The notes: a model not told the origin generated them from the sequence alone. DNA of 42,148 nt from Rhodocaloribacter litoris (GCF_011682235.2 NZ_CP076718.1:1997354-2039501); one strand, 5' to 3'. Shown: positions 15,955 to 27,250, numbered from the stretch's first letter. A program made the numbers and translations.

Positions 15955-18552
15955 ATGAGAAGGTGTCGCCTGCTCGTTCTTGCCGCCTGCCTGATGCTCG
16001 TCGTGGTCCCCGCCCCGGCCCAGGAACCGGACCCGGCCGGTGCGGCGCTGCAGGCCGGTGACTACGCGGCGGCACGCACCCTGCTCGCCCGTCACCTCGA
16101 CGACGGCGCCACCGAACACGCCCCCGCCTTCGCCGAGACGTTCCTCAAGACGGGGGCCTACGAGGAAGGCCTCCGGGCCGTCGAGGCCTATCTCCAGCGA
16201 CGGGAGCGCGACCCCTACCTGCTGCACGCCAGGGGACGGCTGCTGGCCATGCTCGGTCGCTACGACGAGGCCGAGCAAGCCTTCCGCGAGGCACTCGGGC
16301 GCAGGCCCGACTTCTGGCGGAACACGGTCGAGCTGGGGCTCCTGCTCGAGCGCACCGGGCGCCGCCGGGAAGCCCTGCGGCTGTATGCGGCCGTCTACCG
16401 CCGCTTTGAAGAGAACGCCCTGCACACGGCCGATGACCTGGCCCAGGCCGGCCGGGCCGCCGCCCGCCTCGGTGCCTTCCGCGACGCCAACGAAGCCTTC
16501 CGTACCGCCTACCGCATCGACCCGAAGCACGCCGCCCTCCTGGGCTGGTGGGCCGATCTCTTCCGGGAAAAATACAACCCGGCCGACGCCCGGCGGACGT
16601 ACGAGGAAGCGCTGGCCCTCCGCCCGCAGGACGCCGACCTGCTCACCGGCTATGCCCGCACCTTCGACGCCTTCGACCGGCAGGAGGCCCTCGCCCGGAA
16701 GGCGCTCGCCGCGAACCCGCGCCACGTGGAGGCCCTGAGCCTGCTTGCCGGCCTGCACCTGCTCGACGGCGACGACGACGCGGCCGCCGCCCGGGCCCGT
16801 GAGGCGCTCGCCGTCAACCCCCACGACCTGACGGCCCTCGGCCACCTGGCCGCCACGTACTACCTCCGGGGCGACTCGGCGGCCTTCGCGGCCACAGCGG
16901 CACGGGTCACCCATCCGGCTCCTGCTCCCTTCTACCTGACCCTCGCCCGCGACGCCGAGCTCCGCTTCCGCTACGACGATGCCGCCGCCTTCGCCCGCCG
17001 GGCCGTGACGGTGGCACCGGACGACGCGGCGACCCACGCCATGCTCGGCACCGCGCTCCTGCGCACCGGCTCCTTCCACGAAGCCCGTCGCCACCTCGAG
17101 ATCGCCTACGAACGCGACCCGTTCAACCTGTTCGTCGCCAACACGCTGACGATGCTCGACATGGTGGACGAGCACTTCACGCGCCTCGAAAGCCCCCACT
17201 TCACCCTGCTCCTCCACCGAAACGATGCCGGGGTCCTCGGCCCGCTGGTGCTCGAACAGGCCGAGGCCGCCTTCGCCGACCTGGTCGCCCGCTACCCCTA
17301 CCGCCCGCCGGGCAAGATCGTCCTCGAACTCTACGACGAGCACAGCGACTTTGCCGTGCGCGTGGCCGGGCTGCCGCACGCCGGGCTGCTCGGGGTCAGC
17401 TTCGGCGACATCGTGGCGATGGACTCGCCCCGTGCCCGAGCCGGGGAAGCCTACAACTGGGCCCGGACGCTCCGGCACGAGCTCGCCCACACCTTCTCCA
17501 TCGGCGCCTCGAAGCACCGCGTGCCGCGCTGGTTCACCGAAGGCCTGTCGGTCTACGAGGAACAGCGCTTCCGCCCGGCCTGGGGCCGCGACATGGACCT
17601 CGAACTGCTGGCCGCCTTCGACCGGGGGCAGCTCCTGTCGCTACACGAGATCGACCGGGGGTTCACCCGTCCCACCTTCCCGGGGCAGGTCATGCTCAGC
17701 TACTACCATGCCGGGCAGGTCGTCGGCTTCCTCGTCGAGCACCACGGCTTCGAAGCCGTGGCCGCCATCCTGCAGGACCTGGGAGCGGGGCGGTCCATGG
17801 ACGAGGCCGTCCGGGCCGCCACCGGGCAGCCGCTCGACGCCCTCGACGCCGCCTTCCGTGCGCACCTGCGCCGGGAGCGGTCCCGCCTGGCGGCCCTGCT
17901 CGAGACCCTGCCCGGCGATGCGACGGCCCCCGACTTTGCCGGCGCGCCGGACAACCCCTTCTTCCGGGCCCTCCGGGCCGGCCACGACGCCCTGCGAACC
18001 GGGCGCCTCGACGAGGCCGAAACCCGCTTCCGGCAGGCCCTGACCCTCTACCCGGACTACGCCCGCGACGCCAGCCCCTACCACGGACTCGCCGCCGTCT
18101 ACCGCGCCCGGGCCGACACCGCCGCCCTCGTCGACATCCTCACCCGCTTCCTCGACGTGAGCGACGCCGGCGCGGCCGAAGCCCGCGAACTGGCTGCCCT
18201 CCACCGCGCCGCCGGCCGCACGGAGGCCGCCCGCCGCTACCTCGAGCGCACCCTCGACGTCGAACCCCTCGACGCCCCCACACACGCGGCGCTGGCCGAG
18301 CTCTACACCGAAGCCGGCGACCTGGAACGCGCCGTCCGCGCCCGGCGCGCCGTCGTCGCCCTCGACCCCGTGGACCGGGCCCGGGCCCTCTACCTGTTGG
18401 CCGAAGCCCTCTACCGGAACCGCGAACACGATGCCGCCCGCCGTACCGTCCTCCAGGCCCTCGAACTCGCCCCCGGCTTCCGCGACGCACAGCGGCTGCT
18501 GCTCCAATGCGTCGAAGCCGGCGAAAAAACCGGCACCGAGAAACGGGAATAG
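15955..18552 (+). CDS. Exported TPR protein with gluzincin (peptidase MA-like) domain
   Basis: An 865-residue protein with a signal peptide (MRRCRLLVLAACLMLVVVPAPA, cleavage before QEP). Residues 30-400 and 650-860 are helical pairs of the tetratricopeptide type (ALGRRPDFWRNTVELGLLLERTG, AEARELAALHRAAGRTEAARRYL). Between them is a zinc metalloprotease domain. HELAH (His508, Glu509, His512) is the catalytic helix and WFTEGLSVYEEQ supplies the third ligand, Glu529; YDEHSDFAVRV precedes them. This is the peptidase MA-like layout. It should work in the periplasm. It opens the eight-gene plus-strand block, 54 bp before the DUF58 gene, so a function with the MoxR/vWA proteins is likely. The start at ATG 15955 follows from the signal peptide; the frame is open much further upstream. 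Confidence 0.9.
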   Translation: MRRCRLLVLAACLMLVVVPAPAQEPDPAGAALQAGDYAAARTLLARHLDDGATEHAPAFAETFLKTGAYEEGLRAVEAYLQRRERDPYLLHARGRLLAMLGRYDEAEQAFREALGRRPDFWRNTVELGLLLERTGRRREALRLYAAVYRRFEENALHTADDLAQAGRAAARLGAFRDANEAFRTAYRIDPKHAALLGWWADLFREKYNPADARRTYEEALALRPQDADLLTGYARTFDAFDRQEALARKALAANPRHVEALSLLAGLHLLDGDDDAAAARAREALAVNPHDLTALGHLAATYYLRGDSAAFAATAARVTHPAPAPFYLTLARDAELRFRYDDAAAFARRAVTVAPDDAATHAMLGTALLRTGSFHEARRHLEIAYERDPFNLFVANTLTMLDMVDEHFTRLESPHFTLLLHRNDAGVLGPLVLEQAEAAFADLVARYPYRPPGKIVLELYDEHSDFAVRVAGLPHAGLLGVSFGDIVAMDSPRARAGEAYNWARTLRHELAHTFSIGASKHRVPRWFTEGLSVYEEQRFRPAWGRDMDLELLAAFDRGQLLSLHEIDRGFTRPTFPGQVMLSYYHAGQVVGFLVEHHGFEAVAAILQDLGAGRSMDEAVRAATGQPLDALDAAFRAHLRRERSRLAALLETLPGDATAPDFAGAPDNPFFRALRAGHDALRTGRLDEAETRFRQALTLYPDYARDASPYHGLAAVYRARADTAALVDILTRFLDVSDAGAAEARELAALHRAAGRTEAARRYLERTLDVEPLDAPTHAALAELYTEAGDLERAVRARRAVVALDPVDRARALYLLAEALYRNREHDAARRTVLQALELAPGFRDAQRLLLQCVEAGEKTGTEKRE

Positions 18553-18606
18553 GCGGCCGGCAGGCGGATCCCCATTCCCGGCCCTCCCCCGCAATCCGAA
18601 ATCCCG

Positions 18607-19515
18607 ATGCGTCGTCCCACCCAGAACGCGCCCCGTTTTCTCCGGCCCGAGGTGCTCGCACGCATCGCCGGGCTGGAACTGCTGGCGCGCGGGGTGGTCG
18701 AGGGCTTCGTGGCCGGGCTGCACCGGAGCCCGTACCGCGGCTTCTCGGTCGAGTTCATGGAATACCGGCCCTACATCCCCGGCGACGACCCGTTGCGGAT
18801 CGACTGGAAGCTCTTTGCCCGCTCGGACCGGTACTACGTGAAGGAGTTCGAAGACGAGACGAACACACGGCTGCACCTGGCCGTCGATGTGAGCGCGTCG
18901 ATGGACTACGCCTCCGGGGCGGTGCGCAAGCGCGACTACGCCTTCATGCTGGCCGCCTCGCTGGCCTATTTCGTCATCCGGCAGCGCGACGCCGTGGGGC
19001 TGACGCTGTTCGACGAACGGGTCGTCGGCGGCCTGGCGCCGCGCAGCACCACGAGCCATCTGCGGGCCCTGCTCCGTCACCTCGAGCAGGCCGGCCCCGG
19101 CGCCCGGAGCGCCTTCGGCAAGCCCCTGCACGAACTCGCCGAGCGATGGCGCCGGCGCGGCTTCGTGGTGCTCGTCTCCGACCTGCTCGACGCCCCGGAG
19201 ACGATCCTCGACGGCCTCCGCCACTTCCGGTTCAACGGGCACGAGGTCATCGTCTTCCACGTCCTCGACCCGCGCGAGGTCGATTTCGCCTTCGGAGACC
19301 TGGTCGAGTTCGAAGACCTGGAGACGGGCGAGCGACGCCTGGTGCAGGCGGACGCAGCGAGAACCGACTACCTCGCCCGCCTGCACGCCTACCTCGACCG
19401 GCTCCGGCACGGCTGCGCGCGCCTCGGCGTCGACTACACGCTGCTGACGACCGATCAGCCGCTCGACTACGCCCTGTTCAACTACCTGGCCGCCCGCCGG
19501 CGCTCCCTGCGATAA
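18607..19515 (+). CDS. DUF58 protein with vWA-like fold
   Basis: A 302-residue cytoplasmic protein. YRPYIPGDDPLRIDWKLFARSDRYYVKEFEDET (residues 53-85) is the DUF58 signature. It is followed by LAVDVSASMD, an intact metal-ion-dependent adhesion motif (Asp94, Ser96, Ser98), and FVVLVSDLLDAPE. In characterised operons DUF58 proteins accompany MoxR ATPases and are thought to link the ATPase to its client proteins. No membrane segment is seen, unlike many DUF58 proteins with two N-terminal helices; this is the short form. It is 54 bp after the TPR protease gene and 142 bp before the DUF4159 gene. Confidence 0.93.
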   Translation: MRRPTQNAPRFLRPEVLARIAGLELLARGVVEGFVAGLHRSPYRGFSVEFMEYRPYIPGDDPLRIDWKLFARSDRYYVKEFEDETNTRLHLAVDVSASMDYASGAVRKRDYAFMLAASLAYFVIRQRDAVGLTLFDERVVGGLAPRSTTSHLRALLRHLEQAGPGARSAFGKPLHELAERWRRRGFVVLVSDLLDAPETILDGLRHFRFNGHEVIVFHVLDPREVDFAFGDLVEFEDLETGERRLVQADAARTDYLARLHAYLDRLRHGCARLGVDYTLLTTDQPLDYALFNYLAARRRSLR

Positions 19516-19657
19516 GCGAAGCCCGGTCGCCATGAAGACACGACGACGTTCAAAAGCGACGGATGGAAACGCGGCGTGCACACGCCGACCGGATGGGCCA
19601 GGCACCCGTGACGATCATAAACCCGAACCTGCAACCTCCCCCTGCTCAACCCGAACC

Positions 19658-20377
19658 GTGAAACCAGAACTCCATCCCGCGTGGCGGCTTCTGGCCGTGT
19701 TGCTGCTGCTCGGACCGAACGTGGCGGCGGCCCAGGGAGACCACGGCTTCCGGTTCGTCCGCATCCGGTACGAGGACGTGCGCGGCGAGGGACGGCGCTT
19801 CGGCGGGGCCGCCTGGGCCCACGACTACCCGACGGCCGAGCTCAACTTCTACGAAGCCCTCAACCGCACCACCCGGATCTACCTCGAAGGCCCGCCGCTC
19901 GTGCTCACCCTCGACGACCCCCGCCTCTTCGAGTATCCGGTGCTCTACCTGTGCGAACCCGGCTACTGGGAGATGACGGACGAACAGGCCGCCCGCCTGC
20001 GCCAGTACCTCGACCGGGGCGGCTTCATCCTCTTCGACGACTTCCGGGGCGAGTACGAATGGATCAACCTGGTCCGGCAGATGAAGCGCGTCTACCCCGA
20101 CCGCGACTTCATCGAGCTCCCGCCCGAACACCCCGTCTGGCGGATCTACTTCGACATCGACCCCGTCGAGGCCCCCTCGCTCGTCAGCGGCGGCTTCTCG
20201 AAGTACGAAGACCGCTACCTGGCCCTCTTCGACGACGAGGGGCGCATGGTGGCCCTGGCCAACCGCAACCAGGACATCGGCGACGGCTGGGAATGGCCGG
20301 AGCAGAACTTCGACCAGGCCTCGACGATCAGCTTCCAGATGGGGATCAACTTCGTCATGTATGCCCTGACCCATTGA
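19658..20377 (+). CDS. DUF4159 exported protein
   Basis: A 239-residue protein from GTG 19658. This start gives a clean signal peptide (LHPAWRLLAVLLLLGPNVAAA, then QGD). An ATG at 19532 would add 42 residues of unlikely, arginine-rich sequence. The mature part contains RYEDVRGEGRRFGGAAWAHDYPTAELNFYEALNRTT and PVLYLCEPGYWEMTDEQAARLRQYLDRGGFILFDDF. The latter is the DUF4159 core, reminiscent of the alpha/beta fold of class I glutamine amidotransferases without catalytic residues. DUF4159 genes commonly sit next to DUF58 and MoxR genes, as here. Function unknown; periplasmic location inferred. Confidence 0.88.
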   Translation: MKPELHPAWRLLAVLLLLGPNVAAAQGDHGFRFVRIRYEDVRGEGRRFGGAAWAHDYPTAELNFYEALNRTTRIYLEGPPLVLTLDDPRLFEYPVLYLCEPGYWEMTDEQAARLRQYLDRGGFILFDDFRGEYEWINLVRQMKRVYPDRDFIELPPEHPVWRIYFDIDPVEAPSLVSGGFSKYEDRYLALFDDEGRMVALANRNQDIGDGWEWPEQNFDQASTISFQMGINFVMYALTH

Positions 20378-20418
20378 CCGCACCGGGACCGTTTTTTCCA
20401 CCCGCAAACCGCAAGCCC

Positions 20419-21477
<1,059 letters not shown>

Positions 21478-21554
21478 GGGGCGATGGTCCGTCGCCCGCA
21501 GCGTTGCAGGTTGCGGCGGCCTCCTCGATCCGAAACGCGCCATCCAAAGGAGCC

Positions 21555-23624
21555 ATGTCCTTCCTGAACCCCCTGTTCCTGCTGGGCCTGGGTGCCGTGC
21601 TGGTGCCCGTGCTGGTGCACCTGGTGCGGCGGGTGCAGGTGCGGCGGGTACCGTTCAGCACCCTCATGTTCCTCCGGGCCACCCCGGTGGAGCGGGTCCG
21701 GCGCCGGCGGTTTCAGGACGTGTTGCTGATGGCGATACGGGCAAGCCTGCTGGTGCTGCTGGCGCTGGCCTTTGCCCGGCCGTTCATCCCGGAGGAGGCC
21801 CTGCCGTTCCTGCCCGCCCGCACCGATGCCTCCGTGGTGCTGTTGATCGACCGGTCGTACAGCATGCGCTACGGGGACCGGTTCGAGCGGGCGAAGGCCG
21901 AAGCGCTCCGCCGCCTCGACGCCGCCGGGCCGGACGACGAGCTGGCCGTCATGGCCTTTGCGGACGACGTGCAGGTGCTCGCCCCGCTCACCACCGACCG
22001 GGCCCTCGTCCGCAACGTCATCGAACGCCTGGCGCCGTCCTACCGGCCGACCGACTTCTACGAGCCGCTGCGCCGGGCCGGCGAGCTGCTCCGCGACGCC
22101 CGCCACGAGACGCGGCGGATCGTCCTGATTTCGGACTACCAGCAGAACGGCTGGGGGGCGGCCTTCGACAACTGGTCGCTCGACCCCGGCCTTGCCTTCG
22201 AGACGCTGTCCGTGGCCGAAGGCGAGGTCGACCACGTCTATCTCGAGGCCGTCCGCCTGACCGGCCGCCGCACCGGCGAGGTGGTGGACGTGCACCTGGC
22301 CGCCCGCGTGGCCGCCCGGGGGACCCGCGCCGGGGCGGACCTCACCGCCACCCTCTCGCTCGACGGCGCCGAGACCTACCGGCAGCGCCTGTCCCTGCCG
22401 GCCGGCGGGCAGCTCGCCTTCCGCCATCGCTTCACCCGGCCCGGCACCTACCAGGGCACGCTCGCCCTCGACGCCGCCGACCCCCTGCCCGTCGACGACC
22501 GTTACTTCTTCACCCACGCAGTAACCGAACGGCCCACCCTGCTCCTCATCGACGAGGCGCCGCGCGGCACGCGCCGGGACGCTTTCTTCCTCGAAGCCGC
22601 GCTGGCCCCCGGCGACGAGGCCCCGTACCGCCTCCGCACCGGCCCGCGGGGACGGCTCACCCGCACGGAGCTGAACCCGGCCACCGCCGGCGCCGTCCTC
22701 CTCCTGAACGTGCCGGCCCTTTCCCCCGACCAGATCAACGCGCTCCGGGCCTTCGTCCAAGGCGGCGGCGGGCTGATCGTCTCCTTCGGGGAGGCCACCG
22801 ACCCGGAAGCCTTCGTCCCGGCCCTCCAGGCGCTCGGCATCGGCACCCCGGCCGGACGGATACGGGCGCGGTCCGTGCAGGCCCAGGATGCCCTCCTTGC
22901 CGAAGTCGACCTGCGTCACCCGATCTTCAACCTGTTCGCCGGAGACACCGGCGTCATCTTCCGCCCTGTCTTCCGCACCTACCTGCGGGTCGTGCCGGAC
23001 ACCGGCGCCGTCGTCCTGGCCCGGTACGACACCGGCGACCCGGCGCTCCTCGAGCGGCGGCTCGGGCGCGGGGTGGTGCTCGCCTACACGTCCACCTTCA
23101 ACACGGACTGGACCGACTTCCCCGTGCACGAGCTGTACGTGCCGTTCGTCCATGAACTCGTGCGGTACGCCGTGCGGGAGGAAGCGGCGCGCCACACCTT
23201 CACGGTCGGGGAGCCGGTGCCGCTCGAAGGTCGCCCGGGCGACGTGTGGGAGGTCCGCACGCCGGACGGCCGCCTCCTGCGCACCGACCCGGTCGGGGAT
23301 ACCGGGCGCACGTTCTTCCGTGAGACGGAGGTGCCGGGCCACTACAGGGCTGCCCTCGGGCGAACGACGTACCGGTTCTCCGTGAACGTGAACCCGGTGG
23401 AGTCCGACCTGACGGCACGCGATCCCGAGGAAGCCTATGCCGCCGTCGTGGCGCCGGCCACGGCCCCCGGAGCCGCTGCCGCCTCCCCCGCCTCCCGATC
23501 CCCGGTCGATGCCGAGCGCAGGCAGAAGCTCTGGCGCGTGTTGCTGCTGCTGGTGCTGGCCCTCCTCGCCACCGAGACCTACCTGGCCCACCGGCGCAGG
23601 CCGTCGCGGCGCGTCGAGCGCTGA
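21555..23624 (+). CDS. BatA-like membrane protein with vWA domain
   Basis: A 689-residue protein. The N-terminus MSFLNPLFLLGLGAVLVPVLVHLVRR is the BatA N-terminal membrane anchor, followed by RRVPFSTLMFLR and a second helix (LLMAIRASLLVLLALAFARPF). The vWA domain has an intact metal site LLIDRSYSM (Asp99, Ser101, Ser103). The middle region contains a glutamine-amidotransferase-like segment (LLNVPALSPDQINALRAFVQGGGGLIVSFG, about 385-415). The protein ends with a third helix, KLWRVLLLLVLALLATETYLAHRRR. An AAAGGAG lies only 2 nt before the ATG. It probably forms the membrane receptor for the MoxR ATPase encoded just upstream. The link of Bat proteins to aerotolerance comes from other Bacteroidota and is not shown here. 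Confidence 0.92.
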   Translation: MSFLNPLFLLGLGAVLVPVLVHLVRRVQVRRVPFSTLMFLRATPVERVRRRRFQDVLLMAIRASLLVLLALAFARPFIPEEALPFLPARTDASVVLLIDRSYSMRYGDRFERAKAEALRRLDAAGPDDELAVMAFADDVQVLAPLTTDRALVRNVIERLAPSYRPTDFYEPLRRAGELLRDARHETRRIVLISDYQQNGWGAAFDNWSLDPGLAFETLSVAEGEVDHVYLEAVRLTGRRTGEVVDVHLAARVAARGTRAGADLTATLSLDGAETYRQRLSLPAGGQLAFRHRFTRPGTYQGTLALDAADPLPVDDRYFFTHAVTERPTLLLIDEAPRGTRRDAFFLEAALAPGDEAPYRLRTGPRGRLTRTELNPATAGAVLLLNVPALSPDQINALRAFVQGGGGLIVSFGEATDPEAFVPALQALGIGTPAGRIRARSVQAQDALLAEVDLRHPIFNLFAGDTGVIFRPVFRTYLRVVPDTGAVVLARYDTGDPALLERRLGRGVVLAYTSTFNTDWTDFPVHELYVPFVHELVRYAVREEAARHTFTVGEPVPLEGRPGDVWEVRTPDGRLLRTDPVGDTGRTFFRETEVPGHYRAALGRTTYRFSVNVNPVESDLTARDPEEAYAAVVAPATAPGAAAASPASRSPVDAERRQKLWRVLLLLVLALLATETYLAHRRRPSRRVER

Positions 23625-23774
23625 AGGCGCCACGATGAAGCCCCGGGAGGCTGCACGGCAGAGCGAGGCGTCCCCGGGGAAAAACCCGTCGCCCCGGCCG
23701 GGATCCAGAACAATCCAAACGTTTGACGTTCAATATTTCAAGGCGAATGCTCCACGCACGAAAACGCGACAGCC

Positions 23775-26700
23775 ATGCCCCCTTCTTCCACCTACCGGAT
23801 CCAGACCCTGGTCGATGACGTGCGCCGGCGCTGGCGGCGGCGGGCACTCCTGCAGGGCGGCGCCGTGGCCGTGCTCGTCCTGCTCTTCTTCGCCACCGCG
23901 TTGCTGCTGCTCCACACCCGGCTCGGCGCGCCGCCCGGGGTGCTGGCCGTCGTCGCGTTGCTCGGGCTGGTCGCGCTGGTGGCGGTCGTGGTGCGGCTCG
24001 TGGTGCGCCCCGGCCTGCAGCGGCTCTCCGACCGGCAGATCGCCCTCTTCATCGAGGAGAAGATGCCCGACCTGCAGGACCGGCTCAACAGCGCCATCGA
24101 GGTGAACGCGGACGGTACGCTGCGCCGGACCCATCCCGCGTTGCTGGACCGCCTGGTCGACGACGCCGCACAACAGGTCAGGGCCATTGCGCCCGCCACC
24201 CTCATCGACCGGCAGCGGGCACGCCTGCTGGCCTTCGCGGCGGCCGGTGCCGCCACCCTTTTCCTCCTCCTGGGCTACACCGCCCTCGACGACCTCCGCC
24301 TCGCCTTCCTCGGCGCGGGCCGCTCCGTCTTCGCCGCCGACGTGCCCTTCATGACCGTCTCGCCCGGCAACGCCGAGGTGGAGCAGGGCGGGACGCAGGA
24401 GGTCATCGTCGCCTTTCGGAGCGAGACCGGCCGCGAGCCCGTGCTCCACTTCCGCGAGGGCGACGGCCCCTGGCAAGAGGCCACCATGACGCGCGGCGCC
24501 GATGCCACCCGCTTCCTCCACGCCTTCCTGGACATCCAGGCGTCCATCCGGTACTTCGTCACCCACGGCGACCTCCGCTCGGAGACCTACACCCTGGCCC
24601 TCTATGAATTCCCCGCCGTACGCCGCATCGACCTCCGGTACGACTACCCCGCCTACACGGGCCTGCCCGCCCGGCTCGAGGAAGACACGGGCGACATCGA
24701 GGCCCTGCGCGGCACCACCGTCACGCTCACCGTGCACACGAGCGGCACCGTCGAGACGGCCGAGGTGGTCCGGGCCGGCGGCGACCGGCTGCCCCTGACC
24801 CCCCTCGGCGACGGGCGCTACCAGGGCCGCCTCACCGTCGACGCCCCGGACACCTACCTCATCAGCCTCACCGACCGGCAGGGCAAGCAGAACAAGTTTC
24901 CCGAAGAATACCGGATCGAGCCGCTCGACGACGAGAAACCCCTCATCACCATCACCGACCCGCAACGCGACGTGCGGGCCAACGCCGTCGACGAGGTGCG
25001 CGTGGCCGTGACGGTGACGGACGACTACGGTGTGCAGGCCGTGCGGCTCCGCTACCACGTCAACGGCGGCGAGGAACAGGTGGTAACGCTCGCCGAACCC
25101 GGACGACGGCAGGCCACAGGGCCGCGTGACGCGGCCAGGGTGCAGGCCGAGCACCTGTTCTTCCTCGAAGACTTCTCGCTCGAACCCGGCGACGTGATCG
25201 CCTACCACGTGGAAGCCACCGACGGCCGCCCGGGCGGCGAAGCCGAGGTGACGGACCTGTACTTCATCGAGATCATTCCCTTCGACCAGCAGTTCCGGCA
25301 GGCAGCCAACGCAGGCGGCATGCCGGGACCGCCGCAGAGCGGCATCGTGCTGAGCCAGCAGCAGATCATCGCCGCCACGTGGAACCTCCAGCGCCGCCGC
25401 GGCACCATGACGGATGAGGCCTTCGCCGAGGCCGCCCGCGGGCTCGTGCAGGCCCAGCGCACCCTCCAGACCAGCATCGAGGAGCGCATCGGCAACACCG
25501 CCTTCTCGCTCGAACTACGGGCCAGCGAGCGGGGACGCCAGATCGTCGAGCACCTGCGCGCGGCCGTGACGGCGATGAAGGAAGCCGTGACGTTCCTGGA
25601 AAAACCCGACCCGGCGGGCGCGCTGCCGCCCGAACAGCGGGCCCTCAACCACCTGCTGAAGGCCGATGCCCTGAACGAAGAACGCCAGGTGGCCCTGAAC
25701 CGCAACGGCCAGGCCGGCGGCGCGGCCACCGAGGAACGCATGACGGAGCTGATGGACCTCGAACTCGACATCGACAAGGACAAGTATGAGCTGCGCCAGG
25801 AAAACCCCTCCGGGGGCGGCAACCCGGCCCTCGACGAAACGCTCCGCAAGGTGCAGGAGCTGGCCCGGCGACAGGAACGGCTGATGAACCAGACGCAGGC
25901 ACCGCAGGCCGAGACGGACCGGCGGCGCGAGGTCGAGCGGCTGCGGCGCGAGCAGGACGAACTACAGCAGCAGACCCGGCAACTCGCCGCCCGCCTGCAG
26001 CAACAGCAACGCAACGGAACACCGGGCGCGGGCGCCGCCCGGGAAAGCCTCGAACGGGCCCTCGAACGCATGGACGAGGCCGACGACGCCCTCCGCCGGG
26101 GCGACGTGCAGCAGGCCATGGCCCGCCAGCAACAGGCCCTCAACGAACTCGACCGCCTCCGCGACCACCTCCGGCAGGAAGGCAACGAAAACCTCCGCGA
26201 ACGGCTCCAGCGCCTCGCCCGCGGCCTGGAAGACCTCCGGCAGCAGGAACGCACCCTGGGCCGCCGCCTCGACGAGACCCGCGCCCGCCTGCAGGCCGGC
26301 GCCGGCATCACCGACGCCGACCTCGACCCGCTCCGCGAACAGCGGCAAACCCTCCGTGAGACCCTCGGCCGCCTCGAACGCGAAGCCGAAGACCTCGAAC
26401 GCCAGAGCCGCAACCGGCACCGTGACCTCGCCACGGCCCTGCGCAACCTCACCAGCCAGGCCCGCCGCGACGGCCTCGACCGCCTCCTCATGAACTCACA
26501 GCAGGCCCTCGAACAGGGCTGGCTCGACTACGCCGACCGCCTCCAGGACGAGATCGAGCAGGCCCTCGACCGCCTCGACACCCGCCGCCTGGCAGACCAC
26601 CTGCCGGTCACCGACGAAGAACGCCTCGCCCGCTCCCTCGACGACGTGCGCCGCCTGCGCGAACGCCTCGACGCCCTCCGCCCGAACGGCCAGGACAACC

Positions 26701-27095
26701 CGCAGGCCGGGCAAAACCCGGACGGCAACGGCCGGCCGGGACGCGCCGACGCCGCCCGCATCCGGCGCCACCTCGAACAGGCCCGCGAAACACTCCAGCG
26801 CCTCGGACGCAACCTCGACGGCAACCCCGGCCTCGAACGACCGCTCCGCGAACTCCAGACCACCCTCGCGGACCTCTCCCACACCGGCATCCGCCTCGAA
26901 GGCGACGCCGCCCGCGCCTTCTTCGACGAAAAGGTCTTCGCCCCACTCTCCCGCCTCGAACAGGCGCTCGAACGCGAGCTCGACGCCCTCGACCTCGACC
27001 GCAAACTCTTCGGCGCCCGCAAGGACGACGTCCCGCCCCGGTACCGCAGCCTGGTCGAGAAGTACTACGAAACCCTCGCCAAAACGAAGAACTGA
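23775..27095 (+). CDS. DUF4175-like membrane protein with long coiled coils
   Basis: A 1106-residue protein. Two helices at about 27-46 and 53-72 and a third near 155-172 anchor it. A short amphipathic segment (DRQIALFIEEKMPDLQDRLNSAIE) between them is typical of DUF4175 proteins. Residues about 185-500 are beta-rich, with immunoglobulin-like stretches (VSPGNAEVEQGGTQEVIVAF, ITDPQRDVRANAVDEVRVAV). From about 640 to 1085 the sequence is almost all charged heptads (ETLRKVQELARRQERLM, DRRREVERLRREQDELQQQ), predicting very long coiled coils. It could bridge the inner membrane and envelope structures. It lies 150 bp after the BatA-like gene, same strand. Assignment to DUF4175 is from layout and the N-terminal motif. 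Confidence 0.85.
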   Translation: MPPSSTYRIQTLVDDVRRRWRRRALLQGGAVAVLVLLFFATALLLLHTRLGAPPGVLAVVALLGLVALVAVVVRLVVRPGLQRLSDRQIALFIEEKMPDLQDRLNSAIEVNADGTLRRTHPALLDRLVDDAAQQVRAIAPATLIDRQRARLLAFAAAGAATLFLLLGYTALDDLRLAFLGAGRSVFAADVPFMTVSPGNAEVEQGGTQEVIVAFRSETGREPVLHFREGDGPWQEATMTRGADATRFLHAFLDIQASIRYFVTHGDLRSETYTLALYEFPAVRRIDLRYDYPAYTGLPARLEEDTGDIEALRGTTVTLTVHTSGTVETAEVVRAGGDRLPLTPLGDGRYQGRLTVDAPDTYLISLTDRQGKQNKFPEEYRIEPLDDEKPLITITDPQRDVRANAVDEVRVAVTVTDDYGVQAVRLRYHVNGGEEQVVTLAEPGRRQATGPRDAARVQAEHLFFLEDFSLEPGDVIAYHVEATDGRPGGEAEVTDLYFIEIIPFDQQFRQAANAGGMPGPPQSGIVLSQQQIIAATWNLQRRRGTMTDEAFAEAARGLVQAQRTLQTSIEERIGNTAFSLELRASERGRQIVEHLRAAVTAMKEAVTFLEKPDPAGALPPEQRALNHLLKADALNEERQVALNRNGQAGGAATEERMTELMDLELDIDKDKYELRQENPSGGGNPALDETLRKVQELARRQERLMNQTQAPQAETDRRREVERLRREQDELQQQTRQLAARLQQQQRNGTPGAGAARESLERALERMDEADDALRRGDVQQAMARQQQALNELDRLRDHLRQEGNENLRERLQRLARGLEDLRQQERTLGRRLDETRARLQAGAGITDADLDPLREQRQTLRETLGRLEREAEDLERQSRNRHRDLATALRNLTSQARRDGLDRLLMNSQQALEQGWLDYADRLQDEIEQALDRLDTRRLADHLPVTDEERLARSLDDVRRLRERLDALRPNGQDNPQAGQNPDGNGRPGRADAARIRRHLEQARETLQRLGRNLDGNPGLERPLRELQTTLADLSHTGIRLEGDAARAFFDEKVFAPLSRLEQALERELDALDLDRKLFGARKDDVPPRYRSLVEKYYETLAKTKN

Positions 27096-27250
27096 CGGGC
27101 AGAGACACACCGGGCCGGTTGCTCCCAGCACCGCCTGGCGCGTAGCCCGCCCGGCATACGCCGCGAAAAAACCGAAACGCCAGCCCCGCAACCCGCCCGC
27201 TCCACGCCTGCAACCCGAAAGAACCCGAACCCCGAAACCTTCCCCCACCC

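Noticed and set aside
17641-19605. 654-codon minus-strand frame over the TPR protease and DUF58 genes
   Set aside because: Val/Gly/Glu-rich shadow of the plus-strand genes, no motif.
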